From assembly GCF_027000115.1 (NCBI RefSeq), contig NZ_JALTON010000061.1, positions 1-64,000 of the forward strand: 64,000 nt of DNA, in the 5' to 3' direction. The position numbers and the translations under genes are program-made. Source of the stretch: Thiohalobacter sp. GTDB taxonomy: Bacteria; Pseudomonadota; Gammaproteobacteria; Thiohalobacterales; Thiohalobacteraceae. This document shows, in pieces, positions 41,812 to 51,135 of this stretch; within the stretch, counting starts at the first letter, position 1, and every line of letters starts with the position of its first letter. The notes beneath the pieces are model-generated. The model worked only from the letters and a program-made list of their open reading frames with translations, had not been told where the DNA came from and ran no database searches.

Positions 41812-43913
41812 GTCGAGTGCCGTCCCCCTTTGCGCCATGATAACAGTTCCGCGCGCAGGGACTCGACGAGTTCGGGGTGTTCGGGGGCGATATCCCTTCG
41901 GCAGTGCGGATCCGTCTCCAGGTCGTACAGCCGGAAACAGTCCCCTGAGGCCAGCGGCAGGCAAACCAGCTTCCACCGCCCTCGGCGAATCATGGTGTCC
42001 TTGGCCCGCATCACCCGTTCACGGTACTCGGCCTTGATGGACAGGGTGCCGGTCCGGGGATCGGGCACGTCCAGCAGTTCGAGCAGGTTGGGATAGTCGA
42101 GGTGGTCGGGATGGCGGCCGGGCACCTGCCCCAGCCAGATGCCCGTTTCCTGGAAGGCAGGCAAGTCGGGCAGCGGGCCACCGCGCCATGCCGGCAACAG
42201 GCTGACACCCTCCAGTCCCGGTGGCGCCGGGATCTCGAGCAGTTCCAGCAGGGTGGGCAGCAGGTCGACGCTGCGGGTGATGCCTTCTATGACCTTGCCC
42301 TCGGGGTGGCGCGGATCGTGGATGATGAGCGGAACGCGCGCACCCGGATCGTCGCCGAGGATGGTGTTGCCCTGTCCCCAGGTCTCGTTCTCGAAGAAGT
42401 CCACGCCATGATCGCTGTAGATGACCACCAGGGTGTTGTCGGCCAGACCGGTGTTGCGCAGGTGGCGCAGGATGGCGTTGACCTCGTCGTCGAAGGCGCG
42501 CACACAGCCGTCGTAGAGATTGAGAATCTGCTCGACGTCGAAACAGGATTCGGGCGCCTCCTGCTTGGCGATGATCTCGTTGGGGTCGCGCAGCGTGGTC
42601 ATGACGAACTTGGACTCGCCGGCGTAGTCGGGGTCGGCATAGCGCTGGTACCAGGGATACTCGGATCCGAAGGGCACATGGGTGGTGCCCATGAACAGGT
42701 TGAGCATGAAGGGCTGTCCCGACCGCGCCAGCCGGCTGAGCGTCTCCCGTGTCCGGTGGCCCAGATGCCGGGTGAGCGGCACGCCGGCCAGGAAATAGAG
42801 TTCAGGCAGAAATCTGCGCCCGTAGCGGTTGTGGGTGAACAGGCTCAGGAACAGGCGCAGGTCCATGGGGCCCTGACGGATGTAGTACCTGATGTTCCAC
42901 TGGTCCTCGGGGGTATCCGTCACGTCAAAGCCGAAATCCAGCTTGCCGAGGTCGGCCCCGGACCAGTCGGCGATGGCCAGGCTGCGGTAGCCATGCTGGC
43001 CGAGCAGGCGGGGCAGGGCGGTGTCGGGCAGGCCGGTTTCGTCGTCGGCGACGAAATTGTCGCGGATGCCGTGGGTCACGGGCCAGGTGCCGGTGAACAG
43101 GCTGGCCAGGCTGGCGGCGGTGCGTCCCAGGGGCACGTAGCAGTTGCTCAGCCTCAGGCTGCGGGCGGCGAGCCGGTCCAGGGTCGGCGTTAGCGCGCGG
43201 CGGTAGCCTTCCCCGCCCAGCCGGTCTGCGCGCAGGGTGTCGGCGCCGATCAGCAGCAGATTGGGCCGGTCAGGGGCCGGGTCGGCGTCGGTCGCGGGCG
43301 GCAGGGGCGCGGCGCCAGGACGACGGCCACCGGCCCAGGCCATCGTCGCCGGCAGCGCGGCCGCCGCGAACAGGAGCAGGGCCTCGGCGAGCCGCCCGCT
43401 CCGGATCATCCCGCCCAGTGCGGCCAGGAAGGGCACCAGCCAGGCCAGTGCGACAAGGACTGCAAGCAGCCGCAGGCGCACCGGCGAGAGCAGGTGCCAG
43501 AGGCCGTAGAGGCGCTGGTAGCGGTACTGCCAGGACATGAGCAGGCTGCTGGGGAGGTAGAGCAGGTGGCGCAGGAACTGCAGGCCGGCGAGCGTGCCAA
43601 GGCTCAGCAGGGCGGCGAGTACCGTCATCGGCAGCGATGGAGGCAGCAGGCCCCCGGAGACCAGGGCGGCATGGAGCAGGGCGCCGGGCCAGGCCAGCAG
43701 GGACGCGAGCAGCAAGGCATGCAGGGCCAGCCGCAGCACCGAACGCAGGGTATAGCCGAAATAGTGCGCCAGGATTTCCTCGCGCAGGCGCGGCCCGCCA
43801 CGGGTGTAGTGCAGGGTGGACTTGAGCAGCAACAGCAGGGTGAACGCCGCCGACACGCCCAGTGTTGCCAGCAGGGCGTCCGTCAGGGCGGTCGTCGCGG
43901 CAAGGCCGTTCAT
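41808..43913 (-). CDS. Membrane sulfatase/alkaline-phosphatase-superfamily protein
   Basis: A 701-residue protein. The first 240 or so residues contain about six membrane helices; the rest is a sulfatase-type domain with PNLLLIGADTLRADRLG (metal site), a TG motif at 265-275, and IYSDHGVDFFENETWGQG. Where arylsulfatases have Cys or Ser (C-x-P-S-R) this protein has T265 in GRTAASLASLFTG, which cannot become formylglycine; a threonine nucleophile is used by LTA synthase-like and phosphoethanolamine transferases. It could therefore be a transferase or phosphohydrolase rather than a sulfatase. ATG 43913 overlaps the upstream stop by four bases. Confidence 0.82.
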   Translation of the reverse strand: MNGLAATTALTDALLATLGVSAAFTLLLLLKSTLHYTRGGPRLREEILAHYFGYTLRSVLRLALHALLLASLLAWPGALLHAALVSGGLLPPSLPMTVLAALLSLGTLAGLQFLRHLLYLPSSLLMSWQYRYQRLYGLWHLLSPVRLRLLAVLVALAWLVPFLAALGGMIRSGRLAEALLLFAAAALPATMAWAGGRRPGAAPLPPATDADPAPDRPNLLLIGADTLRADRLGGEGYRRALTPTLDRLAARSLRLSNCYVPLGRTAASLASLFTGTWPVTHGIRDNFVADDETGLPDTALPRLLGQHGYRSLAIADWSGADLGKLDFGFDVTDTPEDQWNIRYYIRQGPMDLRLFLSLFTHNRYGRRFLPELYFLAGVPLTRHLGHRTRETLSRLARSGQPFMLNLFMGTTHVPFGSEYPWYQRYADPDYAGESKFVMTTLRDPNEIIAKQEAPESCFDVEQILNLYDGCVRAFDDEVNAILRHLRNTGLADNTLVVIYSDHGVDFFENETWGQGNTILGDDPGARVPLIIHDPRHPEGKVIEGITRSVDLLPTLLELLEIPAPPGLEGVSLLPAWRGGPLPDLPAFQETGIWLGQVPGRHPDHLDYPNLLELLDVPDPRTGTLSIKAEYRERVMRAKDTMIRRGRWKLVCLPLASGDCFRLYDLETDPHCRRDIAPEHPELVESLRAELLSWRKGGRHST

Positions 43914-44836
43914 GTTGCCTGCCTCCGGGCACGATCGGACGCGCCGCGCATCTCGCCCAGGGCCGCTGCCAGCCGGACCAGATAAAAGCGCCGGCGGCTT
44001 GCCGACAGACTGGCCAGGGCCTGCAGACCGTAGATGGCGACCTTCTTCCACATGTAACGCTGGATGCCGGTCGGTCCCCGGCGGGCGATGCGTACCGAGG
44101 AGCGGCTGCGCTGGAAGGCCTTGGCGACGAGTTCGCGCAGTCGCAGGCGCTCGGCCTCCACGGCGTGGTACTGGAGGATGCGCGGCTCGTACCGGAGCCT
44201 GATCCCCAGCGCGAGCGCCCGCCGCAGGTAGTCGATGTCCTCGCCGCCGAGCAGGTCATGGCCGTGAGGCCCCAGCTCCACGGCAAACTCACCGACCCGT
44301 TCCAGCACCTCCCGGCGCGCGATGATGTCGCCCCCGGGCGGCAACACGTCGTCGGGATCCAGGTCACGGGCGGCGTCGCCGGCATCGAAGCTGGCCACGG
44401 GCGGGGGATAGATGCGCCATGGCCCGGTGTCGTGCACCCACGCCGGTTCGCTGCCATCCCAGTCGGGCAAAAGCCGCCCGCACAGGATGCCGGCGTCGGC
44501 ATGTCGTTCGAGCGCGGCGCAGGTCTCGACCAGGAAGTCGGGCGCGACGCGCTGGTCGTCGTCGACGAAGGCTGCGGCGTCTTTCTGGAGCAGGGCCAGG
44601 GCGCGATTGAGGGCCCGGGACTTGCCGGGCAGCGGCTCCTCGATCCAGTGCAGGGGGAAGGGAGTGCCCGCACCGGCGCGGGCGCGCAGACGCTCGGCGG
44701 TGTCGTCGCCACAGGCATTGGCCACCACCAGGATGTCGACCGGCGCGGCCGGAGGCTCGGCCTGCATGAGTGCGTCGAGGGTGCGGTCGAGCGATTCGGC
44801 CCGGTCGTGGGTACAAATGACGACTGTGAGTCTCAT
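43910..44836 (-). CDS. Glycosyltransferase, GT2 family
   Basis: A 308-residue inverting glycosyltransferase. It opens MRLTVVICTHDRAESL, shows VANACGDDT, the metal-binding DDD motif AAFVDDDQRV (near 102-105) and a GGEDIDYLRRAL acceptor block. ATG 44836 overlaps the upstream stop (ATGA), so the longer frame is not used. The C-terminal basic segment may associate with the membrane. Confidence 0.88.
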   Translation of the reverse strand: MRLTVVICTHDRAESLDRTLDALMQAEPPAAPVDILVVANACGDDTAERLRARAGAGTPFPLHWIEEPLPGKSRALNRALALLQKDAAAFVDDDQRVAPDFLVETCAALERHADAGILCGRLLPDWDGSEPAWVHDTGPWRIYPPPVASFDAGDAARDLDPDDVLPPGGDIIARREVLERVGEFAVELGPHGHDLLGGEDIDYLRRALALGIRLRYEPRILQYHAVEAERLRLRELVAKAFQRSRSSVRIARRGPTGIQRYMWKKVAIYGLQALASLSASRRRFYLVRLAAALGEMRGASDRARRQAT

Positions 44837-45768
44837 GCCCCTTGCCCCCGCGCGCGCTGCCAGTGGCCCGCAATCAGGCCGGCGGCATGGGTCAGGTTCA
44901 TGGCCTGGCGCAGGCAGCCCGCGCGGCGGCTGAACAGGCAACCGAGCGTACGCCCGGCCTGGCGCAGCAGTTGCGGAAACAGGAAGCGCGGCACGCCCAG
45001 CCAGCGGACCGCGGGGGAGTCCGGCCCGTACAGGCCCTGCTTGCGGCCCGATTCATAGTGCAGCGCGAGAAAGTAGCGCCTCCGGAGCCGCCAGGGCTCT
45101 ACAGCGTGATCCACCACCATGCCGGGACAATAGCCCAGCCGCAGTCCGCGTTCGAGCATGGCCTCGAACATGCGGATGTCCTCGCCGCCGCCGACGGCCT
45201 TGCCGGCACGGTTGTAGCGCAGGTCGAAGCGCAGATCCGGATGTTCGCGGAAGAGCCGCATGCGATAGGCGATGTTGGCGGTCCAGACCGGATGATCGGC
45301 GTCCTCGATGCGGAAGGGCGTATCGCCGTAGTCCACCTCGGCGAGAAAGCCCAGCAGCTCGTCGCCGAGCCAGCCCGGCCGGGACAGCCCGGAAAAATCC
45401 ACATGAACGCGGCCGCCGACGCAGTCGAGTTGTTCCTCGTCGAGGCACGCCAGCGCCGCCGACAGCAGCCCGGGGCGGGGCAGTTCGTCGTCGTCGATGA
45501 ACACCAGAAAGTCGCGCTCGGCCGCTTCGTCCAGCGCCCGGTTGCGGGCGTGGCTGATGCCCTGGCGTGTCTCGCGTACCACGCGCAGTGGGGGGCCCGG
45601 CTGCGCGGCGAGTGTTTCCAGTACCCGCGGGGTGTTGTCGCTGCTGTTGTTGTCGATGACGAGGATCTCGAAGGGCAAGGGGCATGCCTGCGCGCGCATG
45701 GCGGCGATCAGCGCGGGCAGGCGCGCGGCCCGATTGTAGGTGCAGACGGCATAGCTCAGCCGGATCAT
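44833..45768 (-). CDS. Glycosyltransferase, GT2 family
   Basis: A 311-residue GT2 enzyme. Motifs: LSYAVCTYNRAARLPALI, VIDNNSSDNT, VFIDDDELP (DDD near 95) and GGGEDIRMFEAMLERG. Start ATG 45768 overlaps the upstream glycosyltransferase stop by four bases. It resembles the neighbour at 43910-44836 and may be an old duplicate with changed specificity. Confidence 0.9.
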   Translation of the reverse strand: MIRLSYAVCTYNRAARLPALIAAMRAQACPLPFEILVIDNNSSDNTPRVLETLAAQPGPPLRVVRETRQGISHARNRALDEAAERDFLVFIDDDELPRPGLLSAALACLDEEQLDCVGGRVHVDFSGLSRPGWLGDELLGFLAEVDYGDTPFRIEDADHPVWTANIAYRMRLFREHPDLRFDLRYNRAGKAVGGGEDIRMFEAMLERGLRLGYCPGMVVDHAVEPWRLRRRYFLALHYESGRKQGLYGPDSPAVRWLGVPRFLFPQLLRQAGRTLGCLFSRRAGCLRQAMNLTHAAGLIAGHWQRARGQGA

Positions 45769-46709
45769 GCCGGCCTCCGGTCCCGGCCCGCCAGCAGGCG
45801 GGCATGCAGCGGGCGCGGCAGCAGCGCGGGCAGGGCGTGGCGCAGATCGGCCGGTCGCAGGCAGCCCCGCGCCAGCGCGAACCGGAACAGGTCGCGCGCC
45901 GCGTCCAGGTCGCGTTCCCAGTAGGCCTCGTAGGTACGGCGCCGCAGCCCGGCGCAGATGATGCCCCGCGCCCGGCGCCGGCCCAGCCGCTCGGCCACCT
46001 CGGGGTGGCGTGCCAGGAAGGCGGTCTGGACCCGGTACTGGTCCCGGGCCAGTCGGGTGCGGTCCGCGGTGGCCTGGCCGCCGCCGTGATGACGGTAGAA
46101 GGCCAGCACCTCGGGTACCCGCACCAGTCTCCCGCGCGCGGCGACCTCCAGCCACAGCGCATAGTCCTCCGAAGTCGCCAGGGTCTCGTCGAAGCCGCCG
46201 GCCTCGCGTACGGCCCGGGTTTTAACCAGCACGGCATGGATGGGCCAGGGGCAGGCCGTGAGCAGGTGCGCGTCGCGATCATCGGTTTCATAATCGGGTG
46301 GCACGTAGGGCTCGCCCGCCTTGCCCGGCAGGCCGACATTCTGCCAGCCGCAGTAGGCTATCAACGCGCCCGGTGCCGCATCCAGCGCCGCCGAGAGGCG
46401 TTCCAGCAGGGTCGGCGCCCACCAGTCGTCGGCGTCCAGAAAGGCCAGTCGTGCGCCCCGTGCGGCGGCAATGGCGCGGTTGCGCGCGGCGGACACCCCG
46501 GCATTGTCCTGGCGCAGCAGCCGTATCCGCGGATCCTCGCAGGCGGCGATCCGCGCCGCGGAATCGTCCCGGCTGCCGTCATCCACCACGACGAGTTCCC
46601 AGTCATCGAAGGTCTGGGCGAGGACCGACTGCAGGGCCTCCGCCACGTGCGCCCCACAGTTGTAGCAGGGCATCAGCACACTGATGGCCGGTGCGGACGT
46701 GCCGTTCAT
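45765..46709 (-). CDS. Glycosyltransferase, GT2 family
   Basis: A 314-residue GT2 enzyme with ISVLMPCYNCGAHVAEAL, VVVDDGSRDDS, AFLDADDWW (DxD near residue 92) and TSEDYALWLEVA. Overlaps both neighbours by four bases (ATGA at each end). One of three consecutive GT2 genes in this operon. Confidence 0.92.
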   Translation of the reverse strand: MNGTSAPAISVLMPCYNCGAHVAEALQSVLAQTFDDWELVVVDDGSRDDSAARIAACEDPRIRLLRQDNAGVSAARNRAIAAARGARLAFLDADDWWAPTLLERLSAALDAAPGALIAYCGWQNVGLPGKAGEPYVPPDYETDDRDAHLLTACPWPIHAVLVKTRAVREAGGFDETLATSEDYALWLEVAARGRLVRVPEVLAFYRHHGGGQATADRTRLARDQYRVQTAFLARHPEVAERLGRRRARGIICAGLRRRTYEAYWERDLDAARDLFRFALARGCLRPADLRHALPALLPRPLHARLLAGRDRRPA

Positions 46710-47479
46710 GAGGCCAAACCCGTTCGCTGCAGGGCATAGCGCAACAGCCGGCGCCAGCTGCCGTCGTTGCCGGCCAGCGCGATCTTGCGCGCAAAGCGGC
46801 CGAGGTCGTCCGTGCCCTCGATGGTGATGCGACGGATGCGCAGGGGATCGGCTGCGGCATTGGCCGTGCCGGCCGCTGTGGTAAAGCCAAGCCGATAACC
46901 GGCCCGACCGGCTGCGGCCACCACCCGGTCATCGAAGCGGCCATAGGGGTAGGCGATGGCCTCGACGTTTCGATCCAGGCATTCGCCCAGATGCCGTCTG
47001 GACCGCTCGAGTTCCCGTGCCAGGCTGGCCTCGTCCAGGTCCGTCAATCGCGGATGGGTGGCGCTGTGCGAGCCGAATTCCATGCCGGCCTCGGCCATCG
47101 CCCGCAGCTCGTCAAGGCCGAGCAGGGCGGCGCCCTGTCCAGGCTCGTCCCAGTCCGCCTGCCCGCCGACGCGGTCGCTGACCAGGAACCAGGCGGCGCT
47201 GAAGCCGAGGTCCGCAAGCAGGCGCGCCGCGTCGAAGGTGTCGCGATAGCCGTCGTCGAAGGTAATGCAGACTCCGCCGGGGGCAGGAGGCCGTTCGAGC
47301 TCCGACAGGCGCAGCGTGTAGTGACCGCTGTCGCGCAGCAGCCGTATCTGCTCGGCGAAGGCCTGTCGCGATACCCGCCAGCGGCTCACCTGTTCCCCGG
47401 CATCGGCGATGCCGTGGTACATCAGCACCAGGGGTTCGCTGCGGGGGCGGGACAGCAGGCGGCGGGTGAGGGGGTCCAT
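46706..47479 (-). CDS. Polysaccharide deacetylase family protein
   Basis: A 257-residue NodB-type protein. Catalytic motif TFDDGYRDTFD lies near residues 73-83, the metal-binding HSATHPRL near 137-144 and AYPYGRFDD near 175. No signal peptide is visible, so it may act on lipid-linked sugar in the cytosol. Its place next to sulfotransferases suggests that it frees amines for N-sulfation, as deacetylase and sulfotransferase act together in heparan synthesis (inference). Confidence 0.88.
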   Translation of the reverse strand: MDPLTRRLLSRPRSEPLVLMYHGIADAGEQVSRWRVSRQAFAEQIRLLRDSGHYTLRLSELERPPAPGGVCITFDDGYRDTFDAARLLADLGFSAAWFLVSDRVGGQADWDEPGQGAALLGLDELRAMAEAGMEFGSHSATHPRLTDLDEASLARELERSRRHLGECLDRNVEAIAYPYGRFDDRVVAAAGRAGYRLGFTTAAGTANAAADPLRIRRITIEGTDDLGRFARKIALAGNDGSWRRLLRYALQRTGLAS

Positions 47480-47485
47480 CGGCGA

Positions 47486-48292
47486 TCAGCGCGGACGGTA
47501 GCCGTGCGCCCGCATTTCGCGGGCCAGAATGCGCAGTGCCAGGCGCCGTTCCCAGAAACTGAGCTCGGCATCGTTGGCCGGGGACCAGTCGGCACGGCTG
47601 GATGCAAGAAAGTCCGCCGGCGGCAATGGCATGTCCAGATAATCGCACAGGATCTGCAACGCATCCGAATCCTGGCGCAGGTCCTCGTAGCGCACCAGGT
47701 GGCCGAAGTCGGCTGCGCGGAACTCACGGGCCAGCCGGACCCAGTGCTCGGCAAAGAACCGCGGCCGGTTGCGGCTCTCGGGCAGGGACATCCAGTTGCG
47801 GCGCTTGATCGACAGCAGGCAGTCGAGCGGATTGCGAACCAGGAAGAGGAAGCGTGCATCCGGCCACAGCCGACGCAGGAAGCGTGCGGTTTCGAGGCCG
47901 CTGACGACCTCCTTGACACCCCAGCGTTCGAAACCCAGTGCCCGGGCCGGTGCCCCGTAGCAGGTATCGAAAAAGACGCGAAAGGCTGCATCGATCTGCG
48001 TGGCGGGAGGGTTCAGTGAGGCTACCCATCGATGTGCGCCCTGTACCGGATCCTGCCGGAATGTCTCGAACTGCTTTTCGCCATTGCCGCCGGCGCCGTG
48101 GCGGAACTGCTGATGACCGGGGCCGAGCATCTGTGCATAGCGTTGCGCGGCATCTTCCAGGCTGTTCAGGGCGCCACCAGCCTCGCCCCAGACCAGAATC
48201 CGCCCCGAGGCGGTGATCAGTCGCTGCAGGAAGGTGCTGCCGGAGCGCCAGCCGGCGGAAAACACGAATACGGGGCTGTCCTTGTCACTCAT
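47486..48292 (-). CDS. Sulfotransferase family protein 5
   Basis: A 268-residue P-loop protein. PAPS loop FSAGWRSGSTFLQRLI (about 11-26); second block RFLFLVRNPLDCLLSIKRRNW (about 148-168). The start ATG overlaps the preceding sulfotransferase stop (ATGA), and its stop is six bases before the deacetylase start. Acceptor unknown. Confidence 0.8.
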   Translation of the reverse strand: MSDKDSPVFVFSAGWRSGSTFLQRLITASGRILVWGEAGGALNSLEDAAQRYAQMLGPGHQQFRHGAGGNGEKQFETFRQDPVQGAHRWVASLNPPATQIDAAFRVFFDTCYGAPARALGFERWGVKEVVSGLETARFLRRLWPDARFLFLVRNPLDCLLSIKRRNWMSLPESRNRPRFFAEHWVRLAREFRAADFGHLVRYEDLRQDSDALQILCDYLDMPLPPADFLASSRADWSPANDAELSFWERRLALRILAREMRAHGYRPR

Positions 48293-49605
48293 TTGCAGTT
48301 CGATTCCGGGGTGGCGATCTGCTCGACGCTATCCTTGGGCACACCGAGCTGTCCGGCACACGCGTCCACGTCGGTGCCGGGCGGAACCAGGACGCGTCTG
48401 GCGTGGCGTGCCAGGCGTCGGCTGAGGATTCTTTCGACCAGGCCGGCATCCTTTCTTTCATTGGCGGCCATCGCGGAAAAATAGTGAATGGCCACACCGC
48501 GCCAGCGTGCCGGCCGTGACCAGAGGCGCCAAAGCCGGCGCAGCCGCGCCATCAGGCCGCTGCCGTCGCGCAGGGGCAGGGGCTCGCCAGTCAGCCACGC
48601 ATCCGGCAGCTTATCAGGCGCCTGTTCCTGGAGACAACGCAGTTCGACGATCCGGTGGCCGGCATCGCACAGGCCGATTGCGCCCCGGCTCAGGGCATCG
48701 CGGTGCTGGCGACGGGGCAAGGGCCAGGCCAGGATCAGGGTCCGGTCGCCGGCAGTGTCCGTGCCCAGGGGATAGCCCCAGTTGACCAGTTCATGCCCGA
48801 TCAGCCGCTCCGCGCGCAGCAGCTGGTCTTGCGTATAGGTTTCCCGCCAGCGCGCCAGTCGGGCTCGGGTGATGGGCTGGCGGACGAGTTCCTTGTGGTC
48901 CTGGCCGGTTTCGATCAGGCCCGTTTCCGACCCATCGGGCAACAGCATGGCCGGCCGATAGTCGAGCCCGAGGAACTGGCAGAGGTGACCGACCGTTTCC
49001 TCGGGCGCTTCGACCAGATCCTCGTAGCGTACACTGACCGCTCCGGAATCCCCTGCAAGCTGTCGCCGGGCGCGACCGACCCGCCAGGCCCAGCGCAGCA
49101 GATGGGCGTCACGGTCGAGTCTGCTCCATGCCATCCGACTGAGCGAATCGGCAACGTCACGACCATCACGGACCAGGTGGATGATGGGGGCGTTCGGGAA
49201 ATGCGTCCGCAGCCAGGGGATGAAGCGGACATGGGGTGGCGTCTTTTCAATCCACTCGAACTTGCCGTGCGCTTGGGCGAATTCGTCGCCGATGAGCAGG
49301 AACAGGCGTGCATGTCCGGGATAACGGCGTCGCCCATCGCCGGGGAGCGCCGCGAGCCAGCGCTGTGCATCCGGTTGCCACTCGGGGGTGGGCTCCATGC
49401 GCGCCGTCATCCATTCCAGCGATGCAGGCCAGTCTCGGGCAAACGTGCGGGGTCCTCCGGGATAGGCGTGCAGCAGTCGAAAGAAGTGCGTTTCCGGCGT
49501 CACGCATAGCCGGGGATGCCGGTTCAGTATCGAGGACAACAGCGTGGTGCCGCTGCGGCCTTCACCCACCAGAAAGCCGGGCCGGATGGGGGGGCGCGCC
49601 GTCAT
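48289..49605 (-). CDS. Sulfotransferase family protein 6 with C-terminal extension
   Basis: A 438-residue protein. The N-terminal sulfotransferase domain has VGEGRSGTTLLSSILNRHP (about 13-31), EKTPPHVRFI and IIHLVRDGRDVADSL. After about residue 290 there is an extra 150-residue region without a motif I recognise, rich in Arg and Leu. ATG overlaps the flippase stop by four bases. The extension may set acceptor choice or bind a partner. Confidence 0.82.
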   Translation of the reverse strand: MTARPPIRPGFLVGEGRSGTTLLSSILNRHPRLCVTPETHFFRLLHAYPGGPRTFARDWPASLEWMTARMEPTPEWQPDAQRWLAALPGDGRRRYPGHARLFLLIGDEFAQAHGKFEWIEKTPPHVRFIPWLRTHFPNAPIIHLVRDGRDVADSLSRMAWSRLDRDAHLLRWAWRVGRARRQLAGDSGAVSVRYEDLVEAPEETVGHLCQFLGLDYRPAMLLPDGSETGLIETGQDHKELVRQPITRARLARWRETYTQDQLLRAERLIGHELVNWGYPLGTDTAGDRTLILAWPLPRRQHRDALSRGAIGLCDAGHRIVELRCLQEQAPDKLPDAWLTGEPLPLRDGSGLMARLRRLWRLWSRPARWRGVAIHYFSAMAANERKDAGLVERILSRRLARHARRVLVPPGTDVDACAGQLGVPKDSVEQIATPESNCK

Positions 49606-51116
49606 GTCGCGCGTGTCCGCTTGAGGAGGCGAGCGAGCAGCCGCTGCACCAGTTCGAGGTTGGCCGCAACGACCGGGTCACCGGCCCGCCGCCGGGCCAG
49701 CAGATACCAGCTGGCCGAATATCCAGCGCCTATGAGCAGCGACATGGCGAGGAAGTGCGCCGCCCCGGTGGGCGACCAGCCCAGCGCGTCGAAGTGGAGG
49801 GCTGCGGCAGCGGTCGGCACCAAGGTGAACAGGGTTGCCAGCAGGGCAGGAGCAATGGCCGAGAGGATGGATTGCCAACCCATCTCCAGATGAGAGCGCT
49901 GCATCATGCGTACCAGCAGCACATTGGTTACCAGGATCTTCGCTGAAATGCCGGCGGCCACGCCGATCAGACCCCAGCGAATGCCGACGATCACGGCGAC
50001 GATGGTCAAAACCAGATTCAGCGCAATGATGGGCGTCTGGCGGGCGATTAGGTTCTGGGCAGCGGCAAGGCTGCTGAGGGTGATCGAGATGACCAGGACA
50101 AAGGAACCCAGCGCCAGCAGGCGGAAGGGTTCGGCTGCCGGCAGCCACTTGTCGCCATAGAGGAAATGAATGAAGGCCTCGGCATTGAAGATCAGCCACA
50201 GCAGCAGCGGGAATACGGCCGAGGTGACGGCACAGAGTACCTTCTGGAACATCAGCTTCGAATGCGCATGGTCATCCTGTATTCGCGACAGTGCGCCGAA
50301 TACGAGCTGGTACAGGGGCGTGCAGATGTTGTCCACCGGCAGGCGGGCGATGGCGAAGGCCCGGTTGTAGATGCCCAGAAGATCCAGACCCGCCAGGCGG
50401 CCGAGCAGCATGTTGTCCACGCGGTTGGCCGCAAGGCTGAGACTGTTGTTCAGATGCATCCGCCAGCCGAACGAGAACAGCGGACGCAGGGAGCCGGGCG
50501 CGAATATCGCTCGGGCATGCCAGCCTGTGATCCGGCCGAGCATGACCGTGGAGAGCGCTGCAGCGAAGATTCCGCCGGCGACGAGGCTGTAGGGACCCAG
50601 ACCCGCAAATGCGGCAGCGATGCCCACCGCCGTTCCGGAAAACTTGGCAATGATCCGGGTGCGACTGATGACCGGATACTCCATGTCCCTGCGCAGCCGG
50701 GTCTCGCTGGTCACCATGAAGGGCGCGAGGAAGAAGGTGATGCACATCAGCTGCATCAGGTCGGCATAACGGGCATCGCGGTAGAAGGCGCTCAGCCAGT
50801 CGCTGGCAGCAAACACCGCCAGCGTGCACAGCAGCGCGATTCCCTGCATGACCCAGAAGGCCGACTGCCATTGCTGTTCGTTCACCTCGCGGGCCTGCAA
50901 CAGTGCCGATGGCAGCCCGAAACGGACCTGGGCAGCGAGCAGGGCCACGTAGGCGCTCACCGCGAAGAAGACACCGAAGTCCGAAGGATCGAGCAGTCGC
51001 GCCATGACGATGCCGGCGCCAAACTGGATCAGCGCGCCCAGTCCACCCTGCAGATAGGTCCATGCGGCGCCCTGGCGCAGCTTGTGCCCCAACGGCTGTT
51101 GTGGTGGCTGGCTCAT
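49602..51116 (-). CDS. Wzx-type polysaccharide flippase (MOP superfamily)
   Basis: A 504-residue membrane protein with about 12-14 helices, matching the polysaccharide biosynthesis (Polysacc_synt/RfbX) group; the blocks GAAWTYLQGGLGALIQFGAGIVMARLL and FGVFFAVSAYVALLAAQVRFGLPSALLQ are typical. It moves lipid-linked repeat units to the periplasmic face. ATG 51116 is 19 bases after the sulfotransferase stop; the longer frame adds residues without homology. It is the only flippase in the window, so it may serve the whole locus. Confidence 0.9.
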   Translation of the reverse strand: MSQPPQQPLGHKLRQGAAWTYLQGGLGALIQFGAGIVMARLLDPSDFGVFFAVSAYVALLAAQVRFGLPSALLQAREVNEQQWQSAFWVMQGIALLCTLAVFAASDWLSAFYRDARYADLMQLMCITFFLAPFMVTSETRLRRDMEYPVISRTRIIAKFSGTAVGIAAAFAGLGPYSLVAGGIFAAALSTVMLGRITGWHARAIFAPGSLRPLFSFGWRMHLNNSLSLAANRVDNMLLGRLAGLDLLGIYNRAFAIARLPVDNICTPLYQLVFGALSRIQDDHAHSKLMFQKVLCAVTSAVFPLLLWLIFNAEAFIHFLYGDKWLPAAEPFRLLALGSFVLVISITLSSLAAAQNLIARQTPIIALNLVLTIVAVIVGIRWGLIGVAAGISAKILVTNVLLVRMMQRSHLEMGWQSILSAIAPALLATLFTLVPTAAAALHFDALGWSPTGAAHFLAMSLLIGAGYSASWYLLARRRAGDPVVAANLELVQRLLARLLKRTRAT

Positions 51117-51135
51117 TCGGCGTTCCCGGCCTGCA

